From: Coriobacteriia bacterium
GTDB taxonomy: Bacteria > Actinomycetota > Coriobacteriia > Coriobacteriales > QAMH01
Direction of reading: 5' to 3'
Length of the DNA stretch: 64,000 nucleotides
Assembly (NCBI GenBank): GCA_003149935.1
Contig: QAMH01000007.1
Span: 168,102-232,101 of the forward strand
Shown: positions 8,630 through 16,390 of the stretch, one piece after another
Layout of the letters: the number at the start of each line of letters is the position of its first letter
How positions within the stretch are numbered: the stretch's first letter is position 1
Made by a program: the position numbers and the translations under genes
Notes under the pieces: generated by a model
The model's database searches: none
What the model was told of the DNA's origin: nothing
The model's input: the letters and a program-made list of their open reading frames with translations, nothing else

Positions 8630-9145
8630 TTGGGCAAGCATAGCAAGAAGAGGCCGGTTTCGGCACGTATCCTGTCTGTCGTCGGTACGCTTATCATCGT
8701 GGTTGCATTGGCGCTCAGCGCGTTTCTGGTCATTCCCGCTGTTGCTGGCGTAAACATGTTCTGCATCGCCACGCAATCCATGGAACCCGAGATTCCTGTG
8801 GGTAGTCTGGTCTGCGTCGAGCGTGTCGATCCGCAAGATCTTGTGGCAGGAGACGTCATCACCTATGTTGACGCGCAAGATTCCAACGTTCCCGTGACCC
8901 ATCGCGTTGTCGAGAACGACTTGGCCGAGTGGGAGCTCGTGACCAAGGGCGATGCCAACGAGCAATCCGATCCAATTACCGTTTCGTACGGCCAGGTGGT
9001 CGGCAAGGTTATCTTCAGCATTCCGCTGCTTGGCTATCTCGCGGTGGCTGTCTCGACGCCCGTTGGGAAAGTCTCCATCGCATTGCTCATCGTCGTAGGC
9101 TTGCTGTTGTGCATTGCTGCCGACAGGATAAGGCGACGCGCCTAG
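8630..9145 (+). CDS. sipW: SipW-type (ER-type) signal peptidase I
   Basis: 171 residues from a TTG start at 8630 directly after GGAGG (8621-8625). An N-terminal transmembrane helix (about residues 14-40) is followed by the catalytic Ser in 'QSMEPEIPVGSL' (Ser50). Instead of the bacterial Lys there is a His in 'VTHRVV' (His91), then 'KGDANEQSD', which is the Ser-His-Asp arrangement of archaeal/eukaryotic-type signal peptidases such as Bacillus SipW. A C-terminal membrane segment and a basic tail follow. In Bacillus, SipW matures TasA and TapA for biofilm fibres. Here it closes a cluster of secreted fibre-like proteins, so those are the expected substrates. Confidence 0.85.
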   Translation: MGKHSKKRPVSARILSVVGTLIIVVALALSAFLVIPAVAGVNMFCIATQSMEPEIPVGSLVCVERVDPQDLVAGDVITYVDAQDSNVPVTHRVVENDLAEWELVTKGDANEQSDPITVSYGQVVGKVIFSIPLLGYLAVAVSTPVGKVSIALLIVVGLLLCIAADRIRRRA

Positions 9146-9167
9146 ATAAGGCGAAAAGGAGCGTTTC

Positions 9168-10370
9168 ATGGGCAACAAGAAGCGAGTCGTCGTGGTCGGA
9201 GGCGGAGCCGCCGGTTTGGTCGCGGCGATTTCCGCTGCCCGTGCTGGCGCACGGGTAACGATCGTCGAGGCCGGCAAGCGCGTGGGACAGAAGATCCTCA
9301 AGACGGGCAACGGCCGCTGCAACATGACCAATGCCAATATTCAACTCACCGATTACTACAATGGTGCTGCCGTCATGCCCTTGCTCGAGGCATATCCCAG
9401 CTCGCGCGTGCTCGGCTTCTTCGGCGAACTTGGTCTGCTTGTCACCGAGGAGGATCAGGGCCGCATCTATCCGTTTTCGAACACCGCCAACACCGTGCTC
9501 GACGTGCTGCGCGATGCCTGCAAGTGGAATAACGTTGACGTGCGCAACGGCCAGGAAGTTACCGAGATCGCCGCGGCGAAGCCTGGCTATCGCCTCACGT
9601 GTGCAAACAAGAGCACGTTCGATGCCGACGCCGTCGTCATCGCGACGGGTGGCGGCACGGACCTGCTCTCGGCCCTGGGGCATACGGTGGAGCCGTTTTC
9701 CCCGGTGCTCTGTCCCCTCAAGACCGACACCAAACCGCTCAAGGGCCTGGCAGGCGTGCGGGCTCGCGTACGTGTGAGCGGCTACGAGGACGAGGAGGCA
9801 GCCGAGCCGCGTATCGTGAGCTATGGTGAGGTGCTGTTTCGCGACTACGGTTTGTCTGGCATCGTCATCTTCGACATGTCGCGCGAGATCGGTGCAGGCG
9901 GCATCCTGAGCCTCGATTTCCTGCCACAGCTGAGTCCGAGCCAGTGTGTCAACTACTTTACGGCGAAGTACGCATCGCTTTCCACGAGCATCAACGAGCT
10001 CTTTGGCCGCACGCCCAACTTCACCGAGCTCATGTGCGGATGCTTTCACACACGTGTAAACGATGCCGTTGTGCGCATGGCGGGTTTCAAGCCTTCCGAG
10101 CCGGCGACAGCCAAGACGCTGCCCAAGATTGCGGCGACGGCAAAGGACTTTCGCGTGCGCGTGACGGGGCTTGCAGAGACCAATCAGGCGCAGGTGACGC
10201 GCGGTGGTGCTTCGCCCTGGGAGTTCGACTCGCTCACGCTCGAGTCGCGCCTCAAGCCGGGCATTTACGCCGCAGGCGAGACCATTGACGTGGACGGTCG
10301 CTGCGGTGGCTTCAACTTGCATTGGGCTTGGGCAAGCGGCATCGCGGCCGGCACCGCAGCTGCGAAATGA
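9168..10370 (+). CDS. NAD(P)/FAD-dependent oxidoreductase, HI0933/BaiN family
   Basis: 400 residues. The N-terminal dinucleotide fold 'VVVVGGGAAGLVAA' and the signature 'GQKILKTGNGRCNMTN' identify the HI0933-like flavoprotein family. A second FAD-contacting block near the C-terminus reads 'GIYAAGETIDVDGRCGG', then 'FNLHWAWASG'. Members include BaiN-type reductases, but substrates of most are unknown, so no reaction is assigned. An AAGGAG site precedes the ATG. The TGA stop lies inside the long palindrome at 10367-10440, which probably ends the transcript. Confidence 0.8.
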   Translation: MGNKKRVVVVGGGAAGLVAAISAARAGARVTIVEAGKRVGQKILKTGNGRCNMTNANIQLTDYYNGAAVMPLLEAYPSSRVLGFFGELGLLVTEEDQGRIYPFSNTANTVLDVLRDACKWNNVDVRNGQEVTEIAAAKPGYRLTCANKSTFDADAVVIATGGGTDLLSALGHTVEPFSPVLCPLKTDTKPLKGLAGVRARVRVSGYEDEEAAEPRIVSYGEVLFRDYGLSGIVIFDMSREIGAGGILSLDFLPQLSPSQCVNYFTAKYASLSTSINELFGRTPNFTELMCGCFHTRVNDAVVRMAGFKPSEPATAKTLPKIAATAKDFRVRVTGLAETNQAQVTRGGASPWEFDSLTLESRLKPGIYAAGETIDVDGRCGGFNLHWAWASGIAAGTAAAK

Positions 10371-10440
10371 GACACATGGGACAGGTACATCTGTCTCACT
10401 GCATGCAGTGAGACAGATGTACCTGTCCCATGTGTCTCAT
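10367..10440. repeat. perfect 74-bp palindrome (dispersed palindromic element, copy 1)
   Basis: Two 37-base arms meet at a TGCA centre without mismatch (left 10367-10403, right 10404-10440). The outer bases ATGAGACACAT include the TGA stop of the preceding flavoprotein gene. The core GAGACACAT-GGACAGGTACATCTGTCTCA recurs, with one base changed, in the palindrome at 63923-64000, so this is a dispersed element and not only a terminator. It resembles REP/MITE-type units. Confidence 0.85.
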
Positions 10441-10455
10441 CGCGAGGGAGGGTTT

Positions 10456-11052
10456 ATGGAAATCGAGTACAAATGGGAGCTGCCTGACGAGGGCGTGCTC
10501 GCGGAGCTGCTCGGCGATGATGAGCTTGCCCCGATGCTGGGTGAACCATGCACGTTGCGCATGCGTGCGATCTACTACGATACCGTAGCCGAGGACGTGC
10601 GCCGCATGCGTGGTGGTTTGCGCATACGTCAGGAGAATGACGAGTCCGTGTGCTGCCTCAAGCTTGCTGCGCAGGCAAGCGGTGCGTGCAAGGCACGGCA
10701 GGAGTTCGAGGTTGCTGCCGACGATATCATCGAGGGGTTGGGGATGCTGCCCGATGTCGGCGCTCCGGCGGACGTATGCGAGATGTTGCTCGCGGCAAAG
10801 CCGCAGCCGACGTGCGAGACCGATTTCACGCGGCGTGAATATGTGCTCGCATGTGATGACTTCACGGCAGCGCTCGCTATCGACACAGGAGAAATGCGCC
10901 GACAAGGTCGCACGGCACCTATTCACGAGATGGAGCTTGAGCACCTGAGTGGCTCGGAGGAAGCATTTCACGCATGTGCAACCCGGATGCAAGAGCGCTT
11001 CGGGCTCGAAACGCAGCCTCTCTCCAAGCTCGCTCGTGCCATGGCGCTATAA
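10456..11052 (+). CDS. CYTH domain protein
   Basis: 198 residues from ATG 10456 (GGGAGG just upstream); in-frame codons further upstream run through the palindrome and are not used. It starts with 'MEIEYKWEL', the ExExK motif that defines CYTH (CyaB/thiamine triphosphatase) domains, followed by 'LRMRAIYYDT', 'GGLRIRQEND' and 'HEMELEHLSG', the charged strands lining the triphosphate tunnel. The family hydrolyses or transfers from triphosphates (inorganic triphosphatase, ThTPase). The substrate cannot be told from sequence. Cytoplasmic, monocistronic between two hairpins. Confidence 0.75.
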   Translation: MEIEYKWELPDEGVLAELLGDDELAPMLGEPCTLRMRAIYYDTVAEDVRRMRGGLRIRQENDESVCCLKLAAQASGACKARQEFEVAADDIIEGLGMLPDVGAPADVCEMLLAAKPQPTCETDFTRREYVLACDDFTAALAIDTGEMRRQGRTAPIHEMELEHLSGSEEAFHACATRMQERFGLETQPLSKLARAMAL

Positions 11053-11085
11053 ATGAGATAGTTGCTCTGGGTAACTGTCTCATTT
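11052..11085 (+). terminator. hairpin after the CYTH gene
   Basis: Arms AATGAGATAGTT (11052-11063) and AACTGTCTCATT (11073-11084) pair with one mismatch around a nine-base loop and run into TTTT. The outer TGAGA/TCTCA bases match the arms of the dispersed palindromes in this window. Confidence 0.6.
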
Positions 11086-11145
11086 TCGCGGTGCTCTTGC
11101 GCTATCATTGTCTGCACTTCATATGAAATCCTGAGAGGAACGAAC

Positions 11146-12171
11146 ATGACTTGGAACAAACCCATGCCCGCACAGCCTGTTGTCGCTGTGGCTGGCGCAA
11201 CGGGCGTCGTTGGCCGCGAGATGCTCAAGGTGCTCGAACAGCGCAATTTCCCGGCTGCGAAAGTCAAGGCGCTCGCATCTGCGCGCTCTGCTGGCAGCAC
11301 GGTGTCGTTCAACGATGGCGAACTCGTGGTCGAGGAGATGACGCCGGCAAGCTTCGAGGGCGTCGACATCGCGCTTTTCGCCTGTGGCGGTGACACTTCC
11401 AAGGCGTATCGTCAGGCCGTGGTCGATGCGGGTTGCGTCATGATCGACAACTCAAGCGCATTTCGTACCGACGATGACGTCCCTCTCGTCGTGCCCGAGG
11501 TTAACGCGAAGGACCTCGAGTGGCACTCGGGCGTCATCGCCAACCCCAATTGCTCGACGATCGAGATGGTTGTTGCGCTCAAGCCGCTTTACGATCTCGC
11601 CGGTGGCATCAAACGCGTCGTCGTGAGTACCTACCAGGCTGCCAGCGGTGCCGGTCTCAAGGCCATGAACGAGCTCTACGACCAGACGCGTCAGTTCCTC
11701 GATGACGAGGAGCTCACCATCGAGGCGTTTTCCGACCAGATCGCGTTTAACGTCATCCCTCACATTGACGTGTTCATGGATGATGCCTACACCAAGGAAG
11801 AGTGGAAGATGGTCGTCGAGACCGCCAAAATCTTTGGCGATGCGGGCATCAAAGTAGCTCCGACGGCCGTGCGCATCCCCGTGCTGCGTTGCCATGCGGA
11901 AAGCGTGAACGTCGAGCTTAACAAGCCGGTCACGCCTGATGAAGCCCGCGATGCGTTTGAGGCTGCCGCGAGTGTAACGGTCATGGATGATCCGGGTGCC
12001 AACGTGTACCCCATGCCTGGCCTGCTGCAAGGCACTGATGACGTCTTCGTTGGTCGTATTCGCCAGGATCCCACGGTCGAGGGTGGTCTCGCTTTCTGGC
12101 TCGTCATGGATCAGATTCGCAAGGGCGCGGCGCTCAACGCCGTCCAGATTGCCGAGGAGCTGCTCCCGTAG
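11146..12171 (+). CDS. asd: aspartate-semialdehyde dehydrogenase
   Basis: 341 residues from ATG 11146 (GAGAGGAA upstream). 'VAVAGATGVVGREMLKVLEQRNFP' region is the NADP-binding start, 'NPNCSTIEM' holds the catalytic Cys, and 'AASGAG' with the later 'RIPVLRCHAESV' match the family. It reduces aspartyl phosphate to aspartate semialdehyde in the lysine/threonine/methionine pathway and for diaminopimelate in the wall. The partner aspartate kinase is in the same window at 21334 but not in the same operon. A strong bidirectional terminator follows. Confidence 0.93.
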   Translation: MTWNKPMPAQPVVAVAGATGVVGREMLKVLEQRNFPAAKVKALASARSAGSTVSFNDGELVVEEMTPASFEGVDIALFACGGDTSKAYRQAVVDAGCVMIDNSSAFRTDDDVPLVVPEVNAKDLEWHSGVIANPNCSTIEMVVALKPLYDLAGGIKRVVVSTYQAASGAGLKAMNELYDQTRQFLDDEELTIEAFSDQIAFNVIPHIDVFMDDAYTKEEWKMVVETAKIFGDAGIKVAPTAVRIPVLRCHAESVNVELNKPVTPDEARDAFEAAASVTVMDDPGANVYPMPGLLQGTDDVFVGRIRQDPTVEGGLAFWLVMDQIRKGAALNAVQIAEELLP

Positions 12172-12200
12172 GGGCCTTCGCAAATCATCAATTAAAGAAG

Positions 12201-12230
12201 AAGGAGGCGGGTCACATGACCCGCCTCCTT
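12201..12230. terminator. bidirectional terminator between asd and the GGGtGRT gene
   Basis: A perfect 14-base stem, AAGGAGGCGGGTCA/TGACCCGCCTCCTT, with a two-base loop lies between two convergent genes. The minus-strand side runs into CTTCTTTAATT, so it probably serves both directions. Confidence 0.8.
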
Positions 12231-12247
12231 GCATGTGTGCGAGAGAT

Positions 12248-13255
12248 CTAGCCGTTGATGGCTGCGTTGGTGGCAACGGCTACGGCGACGGTTGCGCCGA
12301 CCATGGGATTGTTGCCCATGCCGATGAAGCCCATCATCTCGACGTGCGCCGGGACGCTCGAGGAGCCGGCAAATTGCGCATCGGAGTGCATGCGACCCAT
12401 GGTGTCGGTCATGCCGTAGGAGGCAGGGCCGGCAGCCATGTTATCCGGATGCAGCGTGCGGCCCGTGCCGCCGCCGCTTGCGACCGAGAAATAGTCCTTG
12501 CCTAGCTCGATGCACTCCTTCTTGTACGTGCCCGCGACGGGATGCTGGAAGCGCGTGGGGTTGGTGGAGTTGCCCGTGATGGAAATATCCACGCCCTCAT
12601 GGTGCATGATGGCGACGCCTTCACGTACGTCATCGGCGCCATAGCAGTGCACATCGCCACGCTCGCCTGCGGAGTAGCGGGTCTCGTTGACGACCTTGAG
12701 CTCGCCCGTGGCGTAGTCGAACTGCGTTTGCACATAGGTGAAACCGTTGATGCGGCTGATGATCTGGGCGGCGTCCTTGCCGAGACCGTTGAGGATGACG
12801 CGCAGTGGCTTCTTGCGTGCCTTGTTGGCGTTCTTCACGATGCCGATGGCGCCCTCTGCCGCGGCGAAGCTCTCATGGCCCGCCAGGAAGGCGAAGCACT
12901 CGGTCTCGTCGCGCAGGAGCATCGCGCCGAGGTTGCCATGGCCGAGGCCGACCTTGCGGTCGTCGGCGACGGAGCCAGGCGTGGTGAAGGCCTGCAGGCC
13001 GATACCGATGGCGCTGGCCGCCTCGGAAGCGCTTTTGACACCCTTCTTGATGGCAATGGCGGCACCAGCCGTATATGCCCAGGCTGCATCCTCGAAGCAG
13101 ATGGGCTGTACGCTCTTGACGATGTCGTAGGGGAGCGGATCCATGCCGGCTTCCTTGCACACCTTCTCGGCATCGTCGAGGGTGCCCATGCCGTATTCCT
13201 TGAGCGTTGCGTTGATCTTGTCGAGCCTATGGTCCATGTTCTCGAACTCTGCCAT
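12248..13255 (-). CDS. GGGtGRT family protein
   Basis: 335 residues with the name-giving motif 'SVASGGGTGRTLHP' near residue 250 and a glycine/alanine-rich C-terminus ('GMGNNPMVGATVAVAVATN'). This is a conserved family of anaerobes with no established function. It lies three bases downstream of a NifU-like scaffold gene on the same strand, the constant partner of this family as I know it, suggesting a joint role in Fe-S cluster handling or a cluster-dependent reaction. No signal peptide or membrane segment, so cytoplasmic. Ends at a strong terminator. Confidence 0.8.
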   Translation of the reverse strand: MAEFENMDHRLDKINATLKEYGMGTLDDAEKVCKEAGMDPLPYDIVKSVQPICFEDAAWAYTAGAAIAIKKGVKSASEAASAIGIGLQAFTTPGSVADDRKVGLGHGNLGAMLLRDETECFAFLAGHESFAAAEGAIGIVKNANKARKKPLRVILNGLGKDAAQIISRINGFTYVQTQFDYATGELKVVNETRYSAGERGDVHCYGADDVREGVAIMHHEGVDISITGNSTNPTRFQHPVAGTYKKECIELGKDYFSVASGGGTGRTLHPDNMAAGPASYGMTDTMGRMHSDAQFAGSSSVPAHVEMMGFIGMGNNPMVGATVAVAVATNAAING

Positions 13256-13258
13256 GGT

Positions 13259-13951
13259 CTACTCCTTCCTCGGATCGATGACCTTGGCCGCTTCGTCAAA
13301 TCGACCGTAGCTGCCCGTTGCGTCCTTGATTGCCTGGTTGGCGTCGACGCCGTTTTTGACGGCATCCATCATCTTGCCGAAGTTGACGTATTCATAGCCG
13401 ATGATCTCGTCATTCTCATCGAGTGCAATATGCGTGACATAGCCCTCCGTGAGCTCGAGATAGCGCGAACCTTTGAGCTTGGTGCCGTACATGGTGCCGA
13501 CCATCGAGCGATAGCCCTTGCCGAGGTCATCAAGACCGGCGCCGATGGGAAGGCCACCATCGGAGAAGGCGGTCTGCGTTCGTCCGTAGACGATCTGCAG
13601 GAAGAGTTCGCGCATGGCGGTATTGATGGCGTCACAGACGAGGTCCGTGTTGAGGGCTTCAAGCAGCGTTTTGCCAGGGAGGATTTCGCTTGCCATGGCA
13701 GCGGAATGCGTCATGCCCGAGCAGCCGATGGTCTCGACCAGAGCCTCTTCGATGATGCCGTCTTTGACGTTGAGGGTGAGCTTACAGGCACCTTGTTGCG
13801 GAGCGCACCAGCCGACGCCGTGTGTGAAGCCGCTGATGTCGGAAATCTCCTTCGCTTGAACCCATTTGCCCTCTTCGGGGATGGGGGCGGGACCGTGATA
13901 GGCTCCCTTCGCGACCGGGCACATGAGCTCGATCTCTTTTGAGTAGTACAC
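13259..13951 (-). CDS. NifU-like iron-sulfur cluster assembly scaffold protein, GGGtGRT partner
   Basis: 230 residues with an IscU/NifU N-terminal-type fold. Cys residues occur at 'ELMCPVAKG', 'GWCAPQQGAC', 'IGCSGMTHSAAMAS' and 'LVCDAINTAM'; the last three correspond to the cluster-ligand region of scaffold proteins. The C-terminal part ('LDENDEIIGYEYVNFGKMM') goes beyond classic IscU. It is translated just ahead of the GGGtGRT gene (three-base gap), while no sulfurase (IscS/SufS) is nearby, so it is probably dedicated to its partner. The start has GGAAGGGAG upstream on the minus strand. Confidence 0.75.
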   Translation of the reverse strand: MYYSKEIELMCPVAKGAYHGPAPIPEEGKWVQAKEISDISGFTHGVGWCAPQQGACKLTLNVKDGIIEEALVETIGCSGMTHSAAMASEILPGKTLLEALNTDLVCDAINTAMRELFLQIVYGRTQTAFSDGGLPIGAGLDDLGKGYRSMVGTMYGTKLKGSRYLELTEGYVTHIALDENDEIIGYEYVNFGKMMDAVKNGVDANQAIKDATGSYGRFDEAAKVIDPRKE

Positions 13952-14039
13952 CTTGAACTCCCTTCCATGCGAATTGCGCTATGGGTCGTGCAATTGGTGA
14001 TTATATAGCATCTAAGCGGGAAAGATACCGCTTCGCTCC

Positions 14040-14067
14040 TTGACATTTCGTACAGCCACCGTATAAT
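14040..14067 (+). promoter_or_regulatory. sigma-70 promoter of the marR-type gene
   Basis: Consensus TTGACA (14040-14045) and TATAAT (14062-14067) are separated by 16 bases, about 45 bases upstream of the MarR-type start. The stretch lies between divergent genes, so the regulator could act here on itself and on the scaffold/GGGtGRT pair. Confidence 0.75.
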
Positions 14068-14111
14068 TTATAGTAGTTATTTACAGGTACCATATATAAA
14101 CGGAGGAAGCC

Positions 14112-14756
14112 ATGGGTCGTGAGGGCGAGCTTTTTGACAAGTACATGTTAATTCGTCAGATGGTGGAAGCTGTTCGCAATAAAAACACCAGCAAGTTGGG
14201 CCCTCTTGGCGATACGACACGTGGTCGTGGTCGTGTTCTCGCGCTTCTTAAGCAGAAGGATGGCGTAAGCACAAAGGAAATGGCGACCGTCATGGGCATT
14301 CGTGTTTCCTCCCTCAACGAGGTTCTGGGTAAGATGGAGAAGGATGGCTATGTCGAGCGCTCCGCTTCTCCAGACGATAGGCGCGTCATGCTTGTCTGGC
14401 TTACGGACAAGGGCAAGGCTGTCGAGCTTCCGGATCAAAAGATGCCCGAAATCATCTTTGGCAAGCTCAACCAGGGCGCGCAAAACCAGCTCTGCATGTA
14501 TTTCGAGCAGATGATTTCCTCGTTGCAAAGCGAGCTTGGAGAGGAAGGCGACGCTGTCAAGGAGGCTCGCGAGCAACGCAACGAGTTCTTTGAGAGCGCC
14601 AAGCAAGCTCAAGCCGAGCAGACAACACAGGCTTCCCAGCCTGCCACGCAGACGCAGTCTTCTACCGCACCACGCCCTGCACCCGCAGCACCTCCAATGG
14701 GCTCTCCGCTCGTACCGCCGATTCCGCCTGCCAGCACGCCGCCGCGCATCGGCTAG
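14112..14756 (+). CDS. MarR family transcriptional regulator
   Basis: 214 residues. A winged-helix core at about residues 30-110 is shown by 'MATVMGIRVSSLNEVLGKMEKDGYVERSASPDDRRVMLVWLTDKGKA' (residues shared with MarR: LE/KM-x-KDGY-xxR, DDRR). A long Gln/Ala/Pro-rich tail (about 180-214) is unusual for the family and is probably disordered. It is driven by a consensus promoter and followed 24 bases later by rhaD, which may be cotranscribed. The target is unknown; the divergent GGGtGRT pair and rhaD are the nearest candidates. Confidence 0.8.
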   Translation: MGREGELFDKYMLIRQMVEAVRNKNTSKLGPLGDTTRGRGRVLALLKQKDGVSTKEMATVMGIRVSSLNEVLGKMEKDGYVERSASPDDRRVMLVWLTDKGKAVELPDQKMPEIIFGKLNQGAQNQLCMYFEQMISSLQSELGEEGDAVKEAREQRNEFFESAKQAQAEQTTQASQPATQTQSSTAPRPAPAAPPMGSPLVPPIPPASTPPRIG

Positions 14757-14780
14757 CGGCCTGCTTCGCGCATCGCATCA

Positions 14781-15632
14781 ATGACCGCCCAATACGATGA
14801 ACCCATGTATGCCGCGTGGCCTCCGTGCCTATGGGGCTTCGTCCGTCTATGCACCGAGGCGTCCACGCGAGGTTGGCATGAAGCCAATGGGGGCAATCTG
14901 AGCTACCGTTTGACCGAGGAAGACCTGCGCATGTTTACGTCCCTATTCAAGCGTGAGGATGCGTGGCATGCACTCAAGCAGCCTGTCCCCGAGCTTGCCG
15001 GCATGCACTTCCTCATGACTGCCTCGGGTGCATACTTGAGCAGCCTTGCAAACGATGGCTCACGTGGATGTGGCGTCATCGAACTCGATGCTGATGGCAG
15101 CGCCTGGCGCATTCGCTGGGGCTTCGAAGATGGCGTCCGTCCTTCGAGCGAGCTCGAGACGCATCTAGCCGCTTTTGATGTTGCCCTGCGTGCTGGTGAC
15201 GGTGCCGATCGCGTGGTCTATCATGCGCACTGCCCGCATGTCATCGCGCTCTCGACGTTGCTCGAGCCGCAGGCGCGTATGTGGACGCGTACGCTGTGGC
15301 GCATCATGACCGAGGGCATCATCGTGTTTCCCCAAGGCGTTGGCGTGTTGCCGTGGATGGTGCCGGGTAGCCCCGAGCTTGCCACGGCAACCTGCGAGCT
15401 CATGGCGCACTACACCGTTTGCGTTTGGACGCAGCATGGCATCATGTCGCGAGCGGCTAGTTTCGAGAAGGCGTTCGGCGCGATTGAGACAGTCGAGAAA
15501 TCGGCAGCTATCTACCTGGAGGCTCGTGCCGCAAGCGGGGGAGCAGAACCGCCACACCTGGTGAGCGACGACCAGCTGCGCGCCGTTTGCGCACGCTATG
15601 GGCTGCATCCCAATGAGGACTTCCTGGAGTAG
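14781..15632 (+). CDS. rhaD: rhamnulose-1-phosphate aldolase-like class II aldolase
   Basis: 283 residues, close to the 274 of E. coli RhaD. Matching blocks are 'WHEANGGNLSYRL', 'FLMTASGAYL', 'HAHCPHVIALS' (zinc-ligand His pair), 'FPQGVGVLPWMVPGS' and 'WTQHGIMS' (third His). 'AFGAIETVEKSA' matches the C-terminal helix. It would split rhamnulose-1-phosphate to dihydroxyacetone phosphate and lactaldehyde. No rhaA/rhaB lies nearby, so another deoxyketose phosphate is possible. There is no clear ribosome site before the ATG. A block of dispersed repeats follows. Confidence 0.75.
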   Translation: MTAQYDEPMYAAWPPCLWGFVRLCTEASTRGWHEANGGNLSYRLTEEDLRMFTSLFKREDAWHALKQPVPELAGMHFLMTASGAYLSSLANDGSRGCGVIELDADGSAWRIRWGFEDGVRPSSELETHLAAFDVALRAGDGADRVVYHAHCPHVIALSTLLEPQARMWTRTLWRIMTEGIIVFPQGVGVLPWMVPGSPELATATCELMAHYTVCVWTQHGIMSRAASFEKAFGAIETVEKSAAIYLEARAASGGAEPPHLVSDDQLRAVCARYGLHPNEDFLE

Positions 15633-15655
15633 GCCGCGGCCTGACGGTCACACCT

Positions 15656-15828
15656 CTGTCATTTCGAGCGAAGCGAAGCGGAGTCGAGAAATCTCTCGCT
15701 CCGAGATTTCTCCGCTACGGCGCTACGCGCCTCCGGTCGAAATAACAGTACGGGGATGTCCTACGGTCGCTCCGGTCGAAATGACAGTACGGGGACGTCC
15801 TGACGGTCACCTCAGTCGAGATGACGGT
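15656..15828. repeat. TGTCATTTCGA-family dispersed repeat cluster
   Basis: Several units of one short repeat in both orientations: TGTCATTTCGAGCGAAGCG at 15657-15675, GGTCGAAATAACAGTACGGGG-like units near 15735 and 15774, and a final CAGTCGAGATGACGG at 15814-15828. The 19-mer recurs inverted at 54382-54400 and CTCCGGTCGAAATGACA (15770-15786) recurs inverted at 50963-50979. The last unit overlaps the end of the fumarase beta gene. Confidence 0.8.
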
Positions 15829-16390
15829 AATTTGCCAGGTACTCTGCTGGACCTGTCTCGTAAATGTTGCCGCCATGGCAATCGATGGCGACGGTCAACG
15901 GCATATCCACGACCTCGAGGCGCCTGATTGCCTCCGTCCCCAAATCATCGTATGCCACCACATCGGCACGCTTGACGCTCTTGGCGATGAGCGCCGCTGC
16001 ACCGCCAATCGCGGCAAAGTAGACTGCTTCGTTGCGGATGACCGCATCGATGACTTCTTGGCTACGGGCACCTTTGCCAATCATCGCGCGCTGGCCAAGG
16101 TCAAGCAGACGTGGGGCATACGGATCCATGCGGTAGCTTGAAGTCGGGCCAACAGGGCCTATGGGGTAGCCAGGCTTGGCGGGTGCAGGACCGGCGTAAT
16201 AGATGATGGCACCGTCAATGCTGATGGGCGGCTCCTCGCCAGCATCGAGCGCCTCGACGAGGCGTTTGTGCGCCGCATCGCGCGCGGTATAGATGATGCC
16301 GCTGTAGAGCACTTGGTCCCCTGCATGCAACGTTTGTGCAAGCTCGCGGGTGATGTCTCCGTCGATGCGCTGTGCTTCAGGCATTCCCAT
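15812..16390 (-). CDS. fumarate hydratase / L(+)-tartrate dehydratase beta subunit
   Basis: 192 residues of the class I fumarase C-terminal domain: 'GDQVLYSGIIYTARDAAHKR', 'IIYYAGPAPAKPG', 'GPTSSYRMD' and 'MIGKGA' are the family's substrate-binding blocks. It pairs with the alpha subunit upstream through a TAATG overlap. Together they interconvert fumarate and malate (or dehydrate tartrate) with a 4Fe-4S cluster, typical of strict anaerobes. Its last codons (Arg-His-Leu-Asp-stop) are spelled by a unit of the neighbouring TGTCATTTCGA repeat, so the original C-terminus has been altered. Confidence 0.85.
   Translation of the reverse strand: MGMPEAQRIDGDITRELAQTLHAGDQVLYSGIIYTARDAAHKRLVEALDAGEEPPISIDGAIIYYAGPAPAKPGYPIGPVGPTSSYRMDPYAPRLLDLGQRAMIGKGARSQEVIDAVIRNEAVYFAAIGGAAALIAKSVKRADVVAYDDLGTEAIRRLEVVDMPLTVAIDCHGGNIYETGPAEYLANYRHLD

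Noticed and set aside
12542..13942. 466-codon plus-strand frame opposite the GGGtGRT and scaffold genes
   Set aside because: It is the antisense shadow of two recognisable minus-strand genes, with no family signal of its own and no ribosome site.
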